Positions 15,103 to 22,571 of a stretch of 22,583 bases of DNA are shown piece after piece (within the stretch, counting starts at the first letter, position 1; each line of letters starts with the position of its first letter). This DNA comes from an uncultured Eubacteriales bacterium (lineage in GTDB: Bacteria; Bacillota; Clostridia; Oscillospirales; Oscillospiraceae). The DNA lies in contig URDJ01000040.1 of NCBI GenBank assembly GCA_900546615.1, forward strand, positions 1-22,583, written 5' to 3'. Both the position numbers and the translations under genes were made by a program. The notes under the pieces were generated by a model, which saw nothing but the letters and a program-made list of their open reading frames with translations, was not told the DNA's origin and ran no database searches.

Positions 15103-16098
15103 TCAGTTCGCGATCGCGTCGTCAAACTTGAAGGTCGAGGCGCAGAAGTCCACCTTCTTTACGAAGGCCGCCGCCTCGGTCGCGCCCTCAATGCGGTCCA
15201 TGCCGCTGTCCTCCCACTCGACCGACAGCGGGCCGTCGTAGCCCATGTCGTTCAGCACGCGGATGATCTCCTCAAAGTTCACGTCGCCGTGGCCCAGACT
15301 GCGGAAGTTCCATCCGCGCCTCAGGTCGCCAAAGTCGATGTGCGAGCCGAGCAGGCCGCTCCGGCCGTCCAGCGTAACTGCCGCGTCCTTCATATGCACG
15401 TGATACACCCTGTCGCGGAAGTCCGAGAGGAACAGGTGCGGCTTGATGCCCTGCCACAGCAGGTGGCTCGGGTCGAAGTTCAGGCCGAACTCCAGCCGGT
15501 CCGAAAACTTCTCAAGCAGGCGCTTCGTCGAATAGTAGTCAAAGGCTATCTCGCCCGGATGTACCTCCAGCGCGAACTTCACGTCGTTCTTCTTGAACTC
15601 GTTGAGTATCGGCGTCCACAGCTCTACTATCTCGTTGTAGCCGTCCTCTATCATCTGCTCGGGAGTCTGCGGGAAGGAGTACAGGTAGCGCCAGATCGGG
15701 GAGCCCGTGAATCCGGTGATTATCTTGACGCCCATCTTGTTGGCGACGACCGCCGCCTTCTTCATCGTCTCGATGCCCCACTGCCTGATGGCCTCCGGCT
15801 GGTCGGCCAGGGCCGCAGGCGCGAAGTTATTCAGCCTCGGGTCCGGCGCGTCGCCTACGCACTGCCCGATGATGTGAGTCGCCAGCGCCTTGCAGATGAG
15901 CCCGTTCTTCTCAAGCTGCTCCTTCACCCAGGGGATGTAGCTCTCGTCCGTCAGCGCACGGTCGAGATCCAGATTGTTGCCCCAGCAGGCGATCTCCAGG
16001 CCGTCATAGCCCATGCTCCTGGCAAGCTTGCACAGCTCGTCGAGCGGAAGGTCTGCCCACTGGCAGGTCGTAATATCTACAATCACAGCGTCATACAC
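15103..16098 (-). CDS. Sugar (phosphate) isomerase/epimerase, xylose-isomerase-like TIM barrel
   Basis: This AP-endonuclease-2/IolE-like TIM-barrel protein probably interconverts ketoses or inosose-type sugars. The metal-binding set of the family is present: Glu178 (FALEVHPGE), Asp209 (NFDPSHLLW), His235 (YHVHMKD) and Glu294 (SVEWEDSG), numbered from the start used here. The frame is open to ATG 16152, but those extra 18 codons encode a hairpin (16103-16138) and lack a ribosome binding site. I therefore place the start at GTG 16098 (331 residues; GTG 16089 is also possible), and this start is uncertain because AGGAGG (16118-16113) is 14 bases away. The gene lies between the ROK repressor and the Gfo/Idh start, 15 bases upstream of the latter, consistent with one catabolic operon. 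Substrate unknown. Confidence 0.88.
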   Translation of the reverse strand: MYDAVIVDITTCQWADLPLDELCKLARSMGYDGLEIACWGNNLDLDRALTDESYIPWVKEQLEKNGLICKALATHIIGQCVGDAPDPRLNNFAPAALADQPEAIRQWGIETMKKAAVVANKMGVKIITGFTGSPIWRYLYSFPQTPEQMIEDGYNEIVELWTPILNEFKKNDVKFALEVHPGEIAFDYYSTKRLLEKFSDRLEFGLNFDPSHLLWQGIKPHLFLSDFRDRVYHVHMKDAAVTLDGRSGLLGSHIDFGDLRRGWNFRSLGHGDVNFEEIIRVLNDMGYDGPLSVEWEDSGMDRIEGATEAAAFVKKVDFCASTFKFDDAIAN

Positions 16099-16102
16099 AA
16101 AG

Positions 16103-16138
16103 AGAAACCCGCCCTCCTTTAAAGGAAGACGGGTTTCT
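16103..16138 (-). promoter_or_regulatory. Hairpin between ROK gene and isomerase gene, enclosing a ribosome binding site
   Basis: Read on the - strand, AGAAACCCGTCTTCC pairs with GGAGGGCGGGTTTCT. The two mismatches seen on the + strand become G-U pairs in the - strand RNA, giving about 15 bp with a short TTTAAA loop. The 3' arm contains AGGAGG, and CTTTG follows. It could be a weak terminator for the ROK gene or a fold that hides the ribosome binding site of the isomerase. Confidence 0.6.
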
Positions 16139-16155
16139 TTAAATATTAACATATG

Positions 16156-17286
16156 TTACATTGCGCTGAGGAATTTCTTCACATAATGCATCGCCGTTCC
16201 GACGCAGGCGCTGTTTGACTTGAATCGGTCCAGGCTTATAAAGTCGCCTTCGCGGTCGAACAGGGTCTTACTGCAGACCTCCTCGCGTATACCTTCCAGC
16301 TCCTCGCCGAGGTACGCCGCCAGCATGCCTCCCAGAACGATGTCGCAGTCCAGGCTGACTCGGATGATGGCCAGCCCGTCAGTCAGGTGCTGGCGGTACT
16401 GCGCCCAGGTCAGCGCTATCTGGTCGTTGCCGCTTCTCAGCATGGAGAAAAAGTCCTCTAGAGTTATGCCCAGATCGTCGCTCAATCTCGAGGTCGAGCA
16501 GTATGCCTCGAGGCAGCCGCGCTTGCCGCAGCGGCAGAGCTTTCCATTCGGTACCACACATATATGGCCAAACTCGCCGCTGCGCCCGTTATCGCCCGTA
16601 TAGCGCTCGTTATTCAGCAGCAGTGCACCTCCAACGCCGCGTTCCAGCGAAAGGTACACAAGGTTCCTCTGGCCTCTCCGCGCCCAGCTCTCCGCATAAC
16701 CCGAGGCATTAGCGTCGTTTTCAACGAAAACCGGGTACTTGGAAAAGCTGCCGCTTATCTCCGTCAGCGGCACGTCCCTAAGCCCCAGCGTTGGGGCAAA
16801 CACCAGCTTGCCCTTCTCATTGTCCACTATGCCCGGCATGGTGATGCCCACTCCGAGCAGCCTCGCCCTGTCCAGCCCGGACTCGTCCAGGAAGCGCTCA
16901 AGCTCCTCCGCGAGTTCTCGATAATACCCCGGCTCGTGCCGAAATCTTATAGGCAGCTTCTTATAGGCAAGCTCTCCTGCCCTGATGTCCAGCGCGACCA
17001 TCCTCACCGCATTGTCCATTATCGACATGCCCACTGAAAACCGCACATCTGCCACCAGTGATATCGCCCGCGGCTTCCGCCCTCCCGTGGACGCCATCGT
17101 CCCTGTATAGGTCAAAAGCCCCTCGGCGAAAAAATCCGCAAGGTTCCCGGACACCGTCGGCAGGCTCAGTCCAAGCGCCATTGCTATCTCCTGCTTCGTC
17201 ACCGGTTCGGGATTCTCGTACACATATTGATATATCCGCCGCCTGTTCGTCTCACGCAGCGCGGCCGCTGTCATGGCTTTTTGCAT
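16156..17286 (-). CDS. ROK-family transcriptional repressor (XylR/NagC type)
   Basis: This sugar-responsive DNA-binding regulator has 376 residues. Residues 14-60 form a winged helix-turn-helix (NRRRIYQYVYENPEPVTKQEIAMALG..LPTVSGNLADF). The ROK fold follows, with VENDANASG (Asn190, Asp191), the GEFGH histidine (His241) and the zinc-binding CRCGKRGCLEAYC (Cys251, Cys253, Cys258). The phosphate loop DxGxT of true sugar kinases is replaced by SVGMSIMD at 84-91, so it should be a regulator rather than a kinase. It is the first gene of a - strand group with the isomerase and the chimeric dehydrogenase/kinase/transporter ORF, and it most likely controls them and itself through the paired 12-mers upstream. 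The effector sugar is unknown. The start is ATG 17286, with Met5 (17274) the alternative. Confidence 0.93.
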   Translation of the reverse strand: MQKAMTAAALRETNRRRIYQYVYENPEPVTKQEIAMALGLSLPTVSGNLADFFAEGLLTYTGTMASTGGRKPRAISLVADVRFSVGMSIMDNAVRMVALDIRAGELAYKKLPIRFRHEPGYYRELAEELERFLDESGLDRARLLGVGITMPGIVDNEKGKLVFAPTLGLRDVPLTEISGSFSKYPVFVENDANASGYAESWARRGQRNLVYLSLERGVGGALLLNNERYTGDNGRSGEFGHICVVPNGKLCRCGKRGCLEAYCSTSRLSDDLGITLEDFFSMLRSGNDQIALTWAQYRQHLTDGLAIIRVSLDCDIVLGGMLAAYLGEELEGIREEVCSKTLFDREGDFISLDRFKSNSACVGTAMHYVKKFLSAM

Positions 17287-17300
17287 TATGACACTTCTCT

Positions 17301-17356
17301 CTTTTGTAAAAGTCGTTTCTATTTATACTCAAAGTACCACATTCCTTTTACAAAAG
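17301..17356. promoter_or_regulatory. Paired inverted 12-mers, likely ROK operators, with candidate promoter
   Basis: CTTTTGTAAAAG (17301-17312) and its exact reverse complement CTTTTACAAAAG (17345-17356) stand 32 bases apart upstream of the ROK start. Each is itself a near palindrome, as expected for a dimeric repressor. On the - strand, TTGACA (17374-17369) followed after 18 bases by TAAAAG (17350-17345) would put the outer site over the -10 box; a TATAAA lies between the two sites. Autoregulation is inferred from position. Confidence 0.5.
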
Positions 17357-17406
17357 CAAGTCCTGTATTGTCAAAATGCCCAATTTTCTTCTTGGCAATT
17401 TCTGCT

Positions 17407-18681
17407 TCAGAACAGCTGCGTACCTTTCACGACTTTGTGCTCGATGTCCCGGTCATCGGAGAGGTAGATGCAGCGCTCGAGGCGCTCTGCGAGGTCTCCC
17501 CTCTTGTCGGGGTCATATCGCGAGCTGTCTATGACGATGGCGTCGAACTCGAGGCCGGGCCTGAAGCTGCCGGTACCGAACAGTTCGCCGCCGCCGGCGG
17601 TGCCGAGCCAGAAGGCTTCCGGCACAGTCAGCGCCCTGAGGCCCTCGTCCACCAGCCGCCAGCGCAGCTTCGAGACCTGTATGGCGTCCGCCATGGCCCG
17701 GAAGATGCTGGTCACGGTCCCGCCCGCGACATCGCTGCCGAGTCCCACATGCAAGCCCATATCCAGAAACCGTCTCACGGGCGCGATGCCGCTCGAGACG
17801 TTCATGTTCGAGGCCGGGCAGTGCGCGATATACACCCCGCGCTCGCGGATAAGCTCCAGCTCGGGCTGCTCCGAGAGCACGCAGTGCGCCATGACCGTCG
17901 GGCAGTCCTTGCCGCCGAACAGTCCAAAGCGGTCATAGGCCTCGCCGTAGAAGCGCGCCTCCGGGTGCAGGCGGCCGACCAGCTCCACCTCCGAGCGGTT
18001 CTCAGACAGGTGCGACTGCACCGCCGTGCCGTACTCGCGCCGTATCTCCCCGAGCGCCTCGAGCAGCCGCGTCGAGCAGGACGGGATGAACCTCGGCGTT
18101 ATCACAGGCCGCGTGCGCTCATAGCGGCCCTCTGCGGCCTCGAGCCAGCGGCGGGTCTCGGACGCGGCCCAGTCGGCGTCCCGCTCGCGCAGGACGTCCG
18201 GGGCATTCTCGTCCATGCTCACCCGGCCCACCATGGTCGAGAGACCGGAGGCATCGAGCTTATCCATGAGCAGCAGCGTTGCCTCGGTGTGCGCCGAGGC
18301 GAAGATACAGGCCCGGGTGTTCGGCCCTCGCCGCATGTCCTCCACGAAGCGCTCGTACGCGGTGTCGGCGTAGCCCATATCCGCGAACCGCGCCTCCTCC
18401 GGGAAGGCATATCGCTCGAGCCAGTCGAGCAGCTCGCAGTCCATGCCAGTGCCGCGATAGGCAAACTGCGCCGCGTGCACGTGCAGGTCTGTGAGGCCCG
18501 GCAGCACCAGCCTGCCTGTGCAATCCTCAACAGGCAGGGCAGCGTACCGCTCAGGCAGCTCGCGGAACACGCCCGCCGAGCGCCCGGCCTCGCAGACAAC
18601 GTATCCGTCCGCTACGCACTCGAGCGCCGAGGGCGACAGGCTGTGGCAGATATCGCCCTTTATCACAAAGTTATCATTCAT
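17407..18681 (-). CDS. guaD: Guanine deaminase (amidohydrolase family)
   Basis: The enzyme hydrolyses guanine to xanthine and ammonia in purine salvage and degradation. The 424-residue protein shows the zinc-binding amidohydrolase pattern: HVH at 67-69 inside LVLPGLTDLHVHAAQFAYRGTGMD, His224 and Glu227 in QSHLSEN, His266 in MAHCV, and Asp317 in VGLGSDVAGG. The segment HAAQFAYRGTGMDCELLDWLERYAFPEEARFAD is close to bacterial GuaD and separates it from other TRZ/ATZ amidohydrolases. GGGAGA lies 9 bases before ATG 18681 and 3 bases before ATG 18687, so the former is preferred. It seems to stand alone: the neighbours are a regulator downstream and a methyltransferase upstream, without other purine genes. 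Confidence 0.92.
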   Translation of the reverse strand: MNDNFVIKGDICHSLSPSALECVADGYVVCEAGRSAGVFRELPERYAALPVEDCTGRLVLPGLTDLHVHAAQFAYRGTGMDCELLDWLERYAFPEEARFADMGYADTAYERFVEDMRRGPNTRACIFASAHTEATLLLMDKLDASGLSTMVGRVSMDENAPDVLRERDADWAASETRRWLEAAEGRYERTRPVITPRFIPSCSTRLLEALGEIRREYGTAVQSHLSENRSEVELVGRLHPEARFYGEAYDRFGLFGGKDCPTVMAHCVLSEQPELELIRERGVYIAHCPASNMNVSSGIAPVRRFLDMGLHVGLGSDVAGGTVTSIFRAMADAIQVSKLRWRLVDEGLRALTVPEAFWLGTAGGGELFGTGSFRPGLEFDAIVIDSSRYDPDKRGDLAERLERCIYLSDDRDIEHKVVKGTQLF

Positions 18682-18746
18682 CGTCATATCTCTCCCGTGA
18701 CCATACTACATCTAATAAATTACAACATACTTGTTAACATTTCAAG

Positions 18747-19670
18747 TCAGACGGCGAGCAGGCTGATTTCTGTGGGGTATATGGGCGAACTGCGGAAGCG
18801 CAGGTGGAAGCGGTAGTCGCGCGATATTTCGTGGATGAGCTGCGGGATGCGCCAGAGGTCGTCGTTGCCATGGTAGACGGAGATGAGAAGTTTCGGGTGG
18901 TCGTTCAGGATATGGCGTCTGGCTCCGCATAGGGCGCGGTACTCGAAGCCCTCAATGTCGGCTTTTATGAGCGTGACCGGCTCAGTTATATCGTCGTCGA
19001 GGGTGACGACCTCCACCTCCCCGGCGCTGTCCGGGCTGAGGCGGTTGGACGAGGCGTACTGATTGGGCACGAGACTGAGGCGTCCGGGTTCGTCTGACAC
19101 GCCCTTCTGCCGCAGCTCGATGTCCCGCAGGCCCTCAGTGTTCATCCTGAGCCGCTCGAAGCTCTCTGGCGTTATCTCGTAGCAGTAGAATCGGCGGTAG
19201 CAGTCCTCGCCGTAGTTTTTTATGTAGCTTTTCACCGTGTCGCCCGTGTAGGCCCCCAGGTCGACCACGACCTCGTCAGGCGTGCATTTCACAAGGTCCA
19301 GGTCGAAGTAGTCTTCGAACATGTACTCCTTTGCCTCGGCGGTTGTCTTGAAGTCGTAGCGGTACCAGTTGCTGAGGATGGAGTACAGGGTCTTTTTGGA
19401 GCGGTAGTCCTCGAGGCGCTCGTAGAGCCAGACGTACTCTGAAAGGTGCTCGAACAGGGCCAGCTCCTTTAGTTCTATCTGCTCGAAGATGCCGTTGTCG
19501 GGGTCGAGCCTGCCCCAGAAGCCGAAGCGGTTAAAGAAGTCCTGACAGCTCCGGCGAGTTTCAGCCGGGACCGCGTCGAAGGCGCGCCTGATGCGGTAGT
19601 AAAGCTCCTTTTCGCCCAGCGAGCCTATCTCAGATGCGAGCTCGGCAAAGCTCCTGTCAATAATGTTCAT
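18747..19670 (-). CDS. FkbM-family SAM-dependent methyltransferase
   Basis: The protein is 307 residues. Its C-terminal half is an FkbM-type methyltransferase: the SAM-binding motif I VVDLGAYTGDT at 135-145, FYCYEITPESFERL (motif II region) at 161-174, and the family hallmark LIKADIEGFEYRAL at 234-247. The N-terminal 130 residues are helical and contain no motif I recognise. FkbM enzymes methylate hydroxyl groups of polyketides, glycans and other surface structures; the substrate here is unknown. An AAGGGGAG-type ribosome binding site lies 9 bases upstream of ATG 19670. It is divergent from the SLH surface-protein gene with a shared 133-base regulatory gap, which could hint at a cell-surface role but does not prove one. 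Confidence 0.88.
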   Translation of the reverse strand: MNIIDRSFAELASEIGSLGEKELYYRIRRAFDAVPAETRRSCQDFFNRFGFWGRLDPDNGIFEQIELKELALFEHLSEYVWLYERLEDYRSKKTLYSILSNWYRYDFKTTAEAKEYMFEDYFDLDLVKCTPDEVVVDLGAYTGDTVKSYIKNYGEDCYRRFYCYEITPESFERLRMNTEGLRDIELRQKGVSDEPGRLSLVPNQYASSNRLSPDSAGEVEVVTLDDDITEPVTLIKADIEGFEYRALCGARRHILNDHPKLLISVYHGNDDLWRIPQLIHEISRDYRFHLRFRSSPIYPTEISLLAV

Positions 19671-19694
19671 AGTATCACGCTCCCCTTATAGCAT

Positions 19695-19725
19695 ATTACA
19701 GCGGTGCAGGAATATGAACTGTCAA
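19695..19725 (-). promoter_or_regulatory. Candidate promoter for the FkbM methyltransferase
   Basis: On the - strand a perfect TTGACA (19725-19720) is followed after 19 bases by TGTAAT (19700-19695; 5 of 6). The spacing is longer than the ideal 17, so the call is tentative. Confidence 0.4.
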
Positions 19726-19732
19726 CAGATAG

Positions 19733-19761
19733 TTGCTATTTTGCAATAGTTGTAGTACAAT
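19733..19761 (+). promoter_or_regulatory. Candidate promoter of the SLH surface-protein gene
   Basis: TTGCTA (19733-19738; 4 of 6) and TACAAT (19756-19761; 5 of 6) are separated by 17 bases, 43 bases before the start codon. A small inverted repeat (CTATT at 19736-19740, AATAG at 19745-19749) overlaps the spacer and could be an operator. It lies back to back with the divergent promoter candidate. Confidence 0.55.
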
Positions 19762-19803
19762 CAGCTTGCCCGTATACACAATTTTTTTGGAGGTCTAAAA
19801 ATC

Positions 19804-22494
19804 ATGAAGCGAAAACTTTTCATGGCTGCTTTGGTGTTTATTATAGCACTGGCGCTGTTCCCTTCGTTTGCGCTTGCGGACGGTCCTGTGGCAACCGTTA
19901 ATGGTGTCTCCTACAACAGTGTAGATGAGGCGCTCACCGCCGCTTTGAGCGCAGGCAGCAACGGTGGAACCGCGAATATCCAGCTGCTCGCGGACATTGA
20001 AGGGACCGCAGACGCTGGCTTACAGATTCCCGCGGGCGTTACGGTCATTATAGACCTGAACGGCCATGCCCTGGTCGGCAAAAACGCTTCGAGCTTTGTT
20101 GTCAACTACGGCAATCTGACCATCAATGACAGTTCTGCTTCTGAGGGCAGTCATGGCGTTGGAGCTGGCCGCATTTATACCACCGATATCGCTGCTCAGG
20201 GCCGTCATGCTGTGGTAAACTACGGCACGCTCGTTATAAACGGCGGCATATTTGGTGACAAGAACATCGACAAGACCGACGTCAATGGCGTGCAGCGCGG
20301 CAACGCAGTGCGCAACTATGGCGTCGCCACCATCAACGGCGGCGCTTTCACCTGCTGCGATAACTACACCAACGGCGGCTATGCTTATGCCATTACAAAC
20401 GGCTCTGGAAATTACCCTGACGCCACTATGACTATCAACTATGCCACAGTCTACGGCAGCATCAATGGCCTCATCGCAGCTGACGGCGGTACTCTTACCG
20501 TTAAGGACGGCAGCTACACTCTCGGCGACGGCACCGAAACTAATCTGTGGCGTGTGGTGTACACCTCCGGTAACGGTGTGGTAAACATTGATGGTGGACG
20601 ATACGCCAGGAATGTCAATAACACATATGGATTTTTCGGCGGAACTGTATCTATTTCCGGTGGTAATTTTACTGAAAGCGACAATAACGGCATCAATATT
20701 GATTTTGGCACAGTAGATATTTCCGGCGGCGAGTTCAACGGTACTATCACTACTGGTAATTCTACTGATCTTGCTATTGTCGGCGGCACCTTCTCCAGTG
20801 ATGTGTCAACCTATGTTTCCAAGAGCGCTGCCATATCCACCGAGGGCGACAAGACTGTCGTCACCCCCAACAAGTCCGACGACGCCGTTGTCAGCATCGA
20901 GCGCGGCGGCAAGACCCTCTACTACACCACCCTCAACTACGCTGTCGCCGAGGCGAGGGACGGCGAAACGGTGAAGGTGCTGGAGAGCACCACCGTCAGC
21001 AGCGCTCTTAAAATCAAGAACAGCATCACCATCGACGGCAACGGCAACACCGTCACCGCCAACAAGTGCGTCGGACTCTACATCACGGCCGACCTCAGCA
21101 AGCTCACCGTCACCGACCTCATGCTCAAGGGCATGCTGGGCTCTGACAATATGGCGTATGAGGGCACCGGCTCCTTCATGGGCATCGGCACCTATAACGG
21201 CTGCTACGGCGTCGGCGACCTTCAGCTCAACAACGTCACCGTCGACGGCTTCTCCTACGGCCTCTACTTCGGCATCAATCCCGCTGGTACCACTGCTGAA
21301 ACTGATATCAACAGCAACCCCGTCCGTGTCACCGCCAACAACCTCACCGTCCATAACTGCTACATAAAGGGCGCTTACTTTGAGAAGCTCACCGATTCCA
21401 GCTTCACCAGCTGCAAGTTCGTCAATAACGGCATCGATGAGACAAAAGTGGAAAGCGGCTTCCGCACCTGGATGTGCGGCGTGGACATCAACCTCAAGAA
21501 CGGCAGCTATGAAAACATCAGCTTCATCGGCTGCACCTTCACCAACAACGGCAAGAACAACGGCACCGCCCTGCTCATCAAGGCGCGCGACGACGGCAAT
21601 TACGGCAAGACCACCAGCCTCGACGGCGCCACCGTCTCCGGCTGCACCTTCTCCGGCAACAACGGCTCCAGCCCTGTCATCATCGGCGAGCCGGGCAAGG
21701 GCAACAAGACCCCTGTGAACGTCAGCATCCAGTCCGACGTCAAATACACCAGCAACGTCGCCGCTGCGTCCAACTTCACCGTCACCTTCAACTCCAACGG
21801 CAGCACCGAGTACGCCACCCAGCTTGTTGCAGCTGACAGCGAGATAACCCTCCCCACCCCGAGCAAGTCCGGCTACATCTTCCTCGGCTGGCGCTGCGGT
21901 GAGAACACCTACAGCGCCGGCGCGACCGTCAAGGTCACAGCGGACATGGCCTTCACCGCGGTTTGGGCTAACATGCCCGACGTCACGCCGGACGAGCCGG
22001 AGGCGCTGCCCTTCACGGACGTGAGCGAGGGCGCGTGGTACTACGGCGCGGTGTGCTATGTTTGGGAAAACGGCATAATGGAAGGCGTTGAAACCGACAA
22101 GTTCGCGCCTAACAGCCCGCTTACCCGCGCCATGGTCTGGGCCATCCTCGCGAGGCTGGACGGCGTTGAGGTGAGCGGAGATAACTGGATGACCACCGCG
22201 CAGGAGTGGGCGGTCAGGAGCGGCGTTTCGGATGGCGAGAACCCGACGGGCTATATAACCCGCGAGCAGCTCGTGACGATGCTCTGGCGCTACGCCGGCG
22301 GGCCGGTCGTGGATTACGCGCTGGCGGCTCCCGATGCTGACCAGATAAGCGACTGGGCGCTCGAGGCCATGCGCTGGGCGGCGTCCGAGGGCATAATCGA
22401 GGGCGACGACCTCGGGAACCTGAACCCCGCGGCGAACTCCACCCGCGCCCACGCCGCGGCATTCATGCAACGTTTCCAGACAGCCCAAAACTAA
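19804..22494 (+). CDS. Secreted SLH-anchored protein with two beta-helix modules and an InlB-type repeat
   Basis: This 896-residue cell-surface protein has a signal peptide at residues 1-25 (cleavage after SFALA). Two parallel beta-helix modules follow, at about 29-355 and 363-650. Both begin with a similar entry unit (VNGVSYNSVDEALTAALSAG, and ERGGKTLYYTTLNYAVAEA) and contain many short GG/NG-turn strands. Residues 658-722 form a Listeria/Bacteroides-type InlB B-repeat (FTVTFNSNGST...GYIFLGWRCGENTYSAG). After a short proline- and acid-rich linker come three SLH domains (about 737-788, 794-833 and 844-892), which bind secondary cell-wall polymer. The second SLH lacks the usual F-x-D start. 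GGAGG at 19789-19793 is 10 bases before the ATG. No glycosidase active site is evident, so it may be an adhesin or a polysaccharide-binding or -degrading protein. Confidence 0.9.
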   Translation: MKRKLFMAALVFIIALALFPSFALADGPVATVNGVSYNSVDEALTAALSAGSNGGTANIQLLADIEGTADAGLQIPAGVTVIIDLNGHALVGKNASSFVVNYGNLTINDSSASEGSHGVGAGRIYTTDIAAQGRHAVVNYGTLVINGGIFGDKNIDKTDVNGVQRGNAVRNYGVATINGGAFTCCDNYTNGGYAYAITNGSGNYPDATMTINYATVYGSINGLIAADGGTLTVKDGSYTLGDGTETNLWRVVYTSGNGVVNIDGGRYARNVNNTYGFFGGTVSISGGNFTESDNNGINIDFGTVDISGGEFNGTITTGNSTDLAIVGGTFSSDVSTYVSKSAAISTEGDKTVVTPNKSDDAVVSIERGGKTLYYTTLNYAVAEARDGETVKVLESTTVSSALKIKNSITIDGNGNTVTANKCVGLYITADLSKLTVTDLMLKGMLGSDNMAYEGTGSFMGIGTYNGCYGVGDLQLNNVTVDGFSYGLYFGINPAGTTAETDINSNPVRVTANNLTVHNCYIKGAYFEKLTDSSFTSCKFVNNGIDETKVESGFRTWMCGVDINLKNGSYENISFIGCTFTNNGKNNGTALLIKARDDGNYGKTTSLDGATVSGCTFSGNNGSSPVIIGEPGKGNKTPVNVSIQSDVKYTSNVAAASNFTVTFNSNGSTEYATQLVAADSEITLPTPSKSGYIFLGWRCGENTYSAGATVKVTADMAFTAVWANMPDVTPDEPEALPFTDVSEGAWYYGAVCYVWENGIMEGVETDKFAPNSPLTRAMVWAILARLDGVEVSGDNWMTTAQEWAVRSGVSDGENPTGYITREQLVTMLWRYAGGPVVDYALAAPDADQISDWALEAMRWAASEGIIEGDDLGNLNPAANSTRAHAAAFMQRFQTAQN

Positions 22495-22504
22495 AAGTTT
22501 TCGC

Positions 22505-22524
22505 CCGCCTTTTACAAAAGGCGG
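22505..22524. terminator. Hairpin after the SLH gene (terminator-like repeat)
   Basis: CCGCCTTTT (22505-22513) pairs with AAAAGGCGG (22516-22524) 10 bases after the stop codon. It lacks a T-run downstream, so it could slow polymerase or protect the 3' end rather than act as a classical terminator. Confidence 0.55.
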
Positions 22525-22534
22525 CAGGGGTCCA

Positions 22535-22571
22535 GGGGGCAGCGCCCCCGGCCGCTGCCCGCAGGCAGCGG
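22535..22571. repeat. Two GC-rich hairpins at the window end
   Basis: GGGGGC/GCCCCC (22535-22540 and 22544-22549) and CCGCTGCC/GGCAGCGG (22552-22559 and 22564-22571, loop CGCA) follow the previous stem without a gap. The string CAGGGGTCCAGGGGGCAGCG resembles dispersed intergenic repeats of Oscillospirales; this is from general knowledge and not checked. Confidence 0.6.

Noticed and set aside
14818..16122. 434-codon open frame on the + strand over the isomerase gene
   Set aside because: Shadow frame with no motif; the - strand isomerase carries the complete metal-binding set.
16099..16152. ATG 16152 as start of the isomerase
   Set aside because: No ribosome binding site precedes it, it lies 3 bases after the ROK stop, and the first 18 codons coincide with an RNA hairpin.
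17227..18816. 529-codon open frame on the + strand over guaD
   Set aside because: Arg/His/Ala-rich shadow of the guanine deaminase gene; the - strand protein has all catalytic residues.
20806..22488. 560-codon open frame on the - strand opposite the SLH gene
   Set aside because: Same kind of shadow: low-complexity Val/Ala/Gly/Asp protein without domains, opposite a gene with signal peptide, InlB repeat and SLH motifs.
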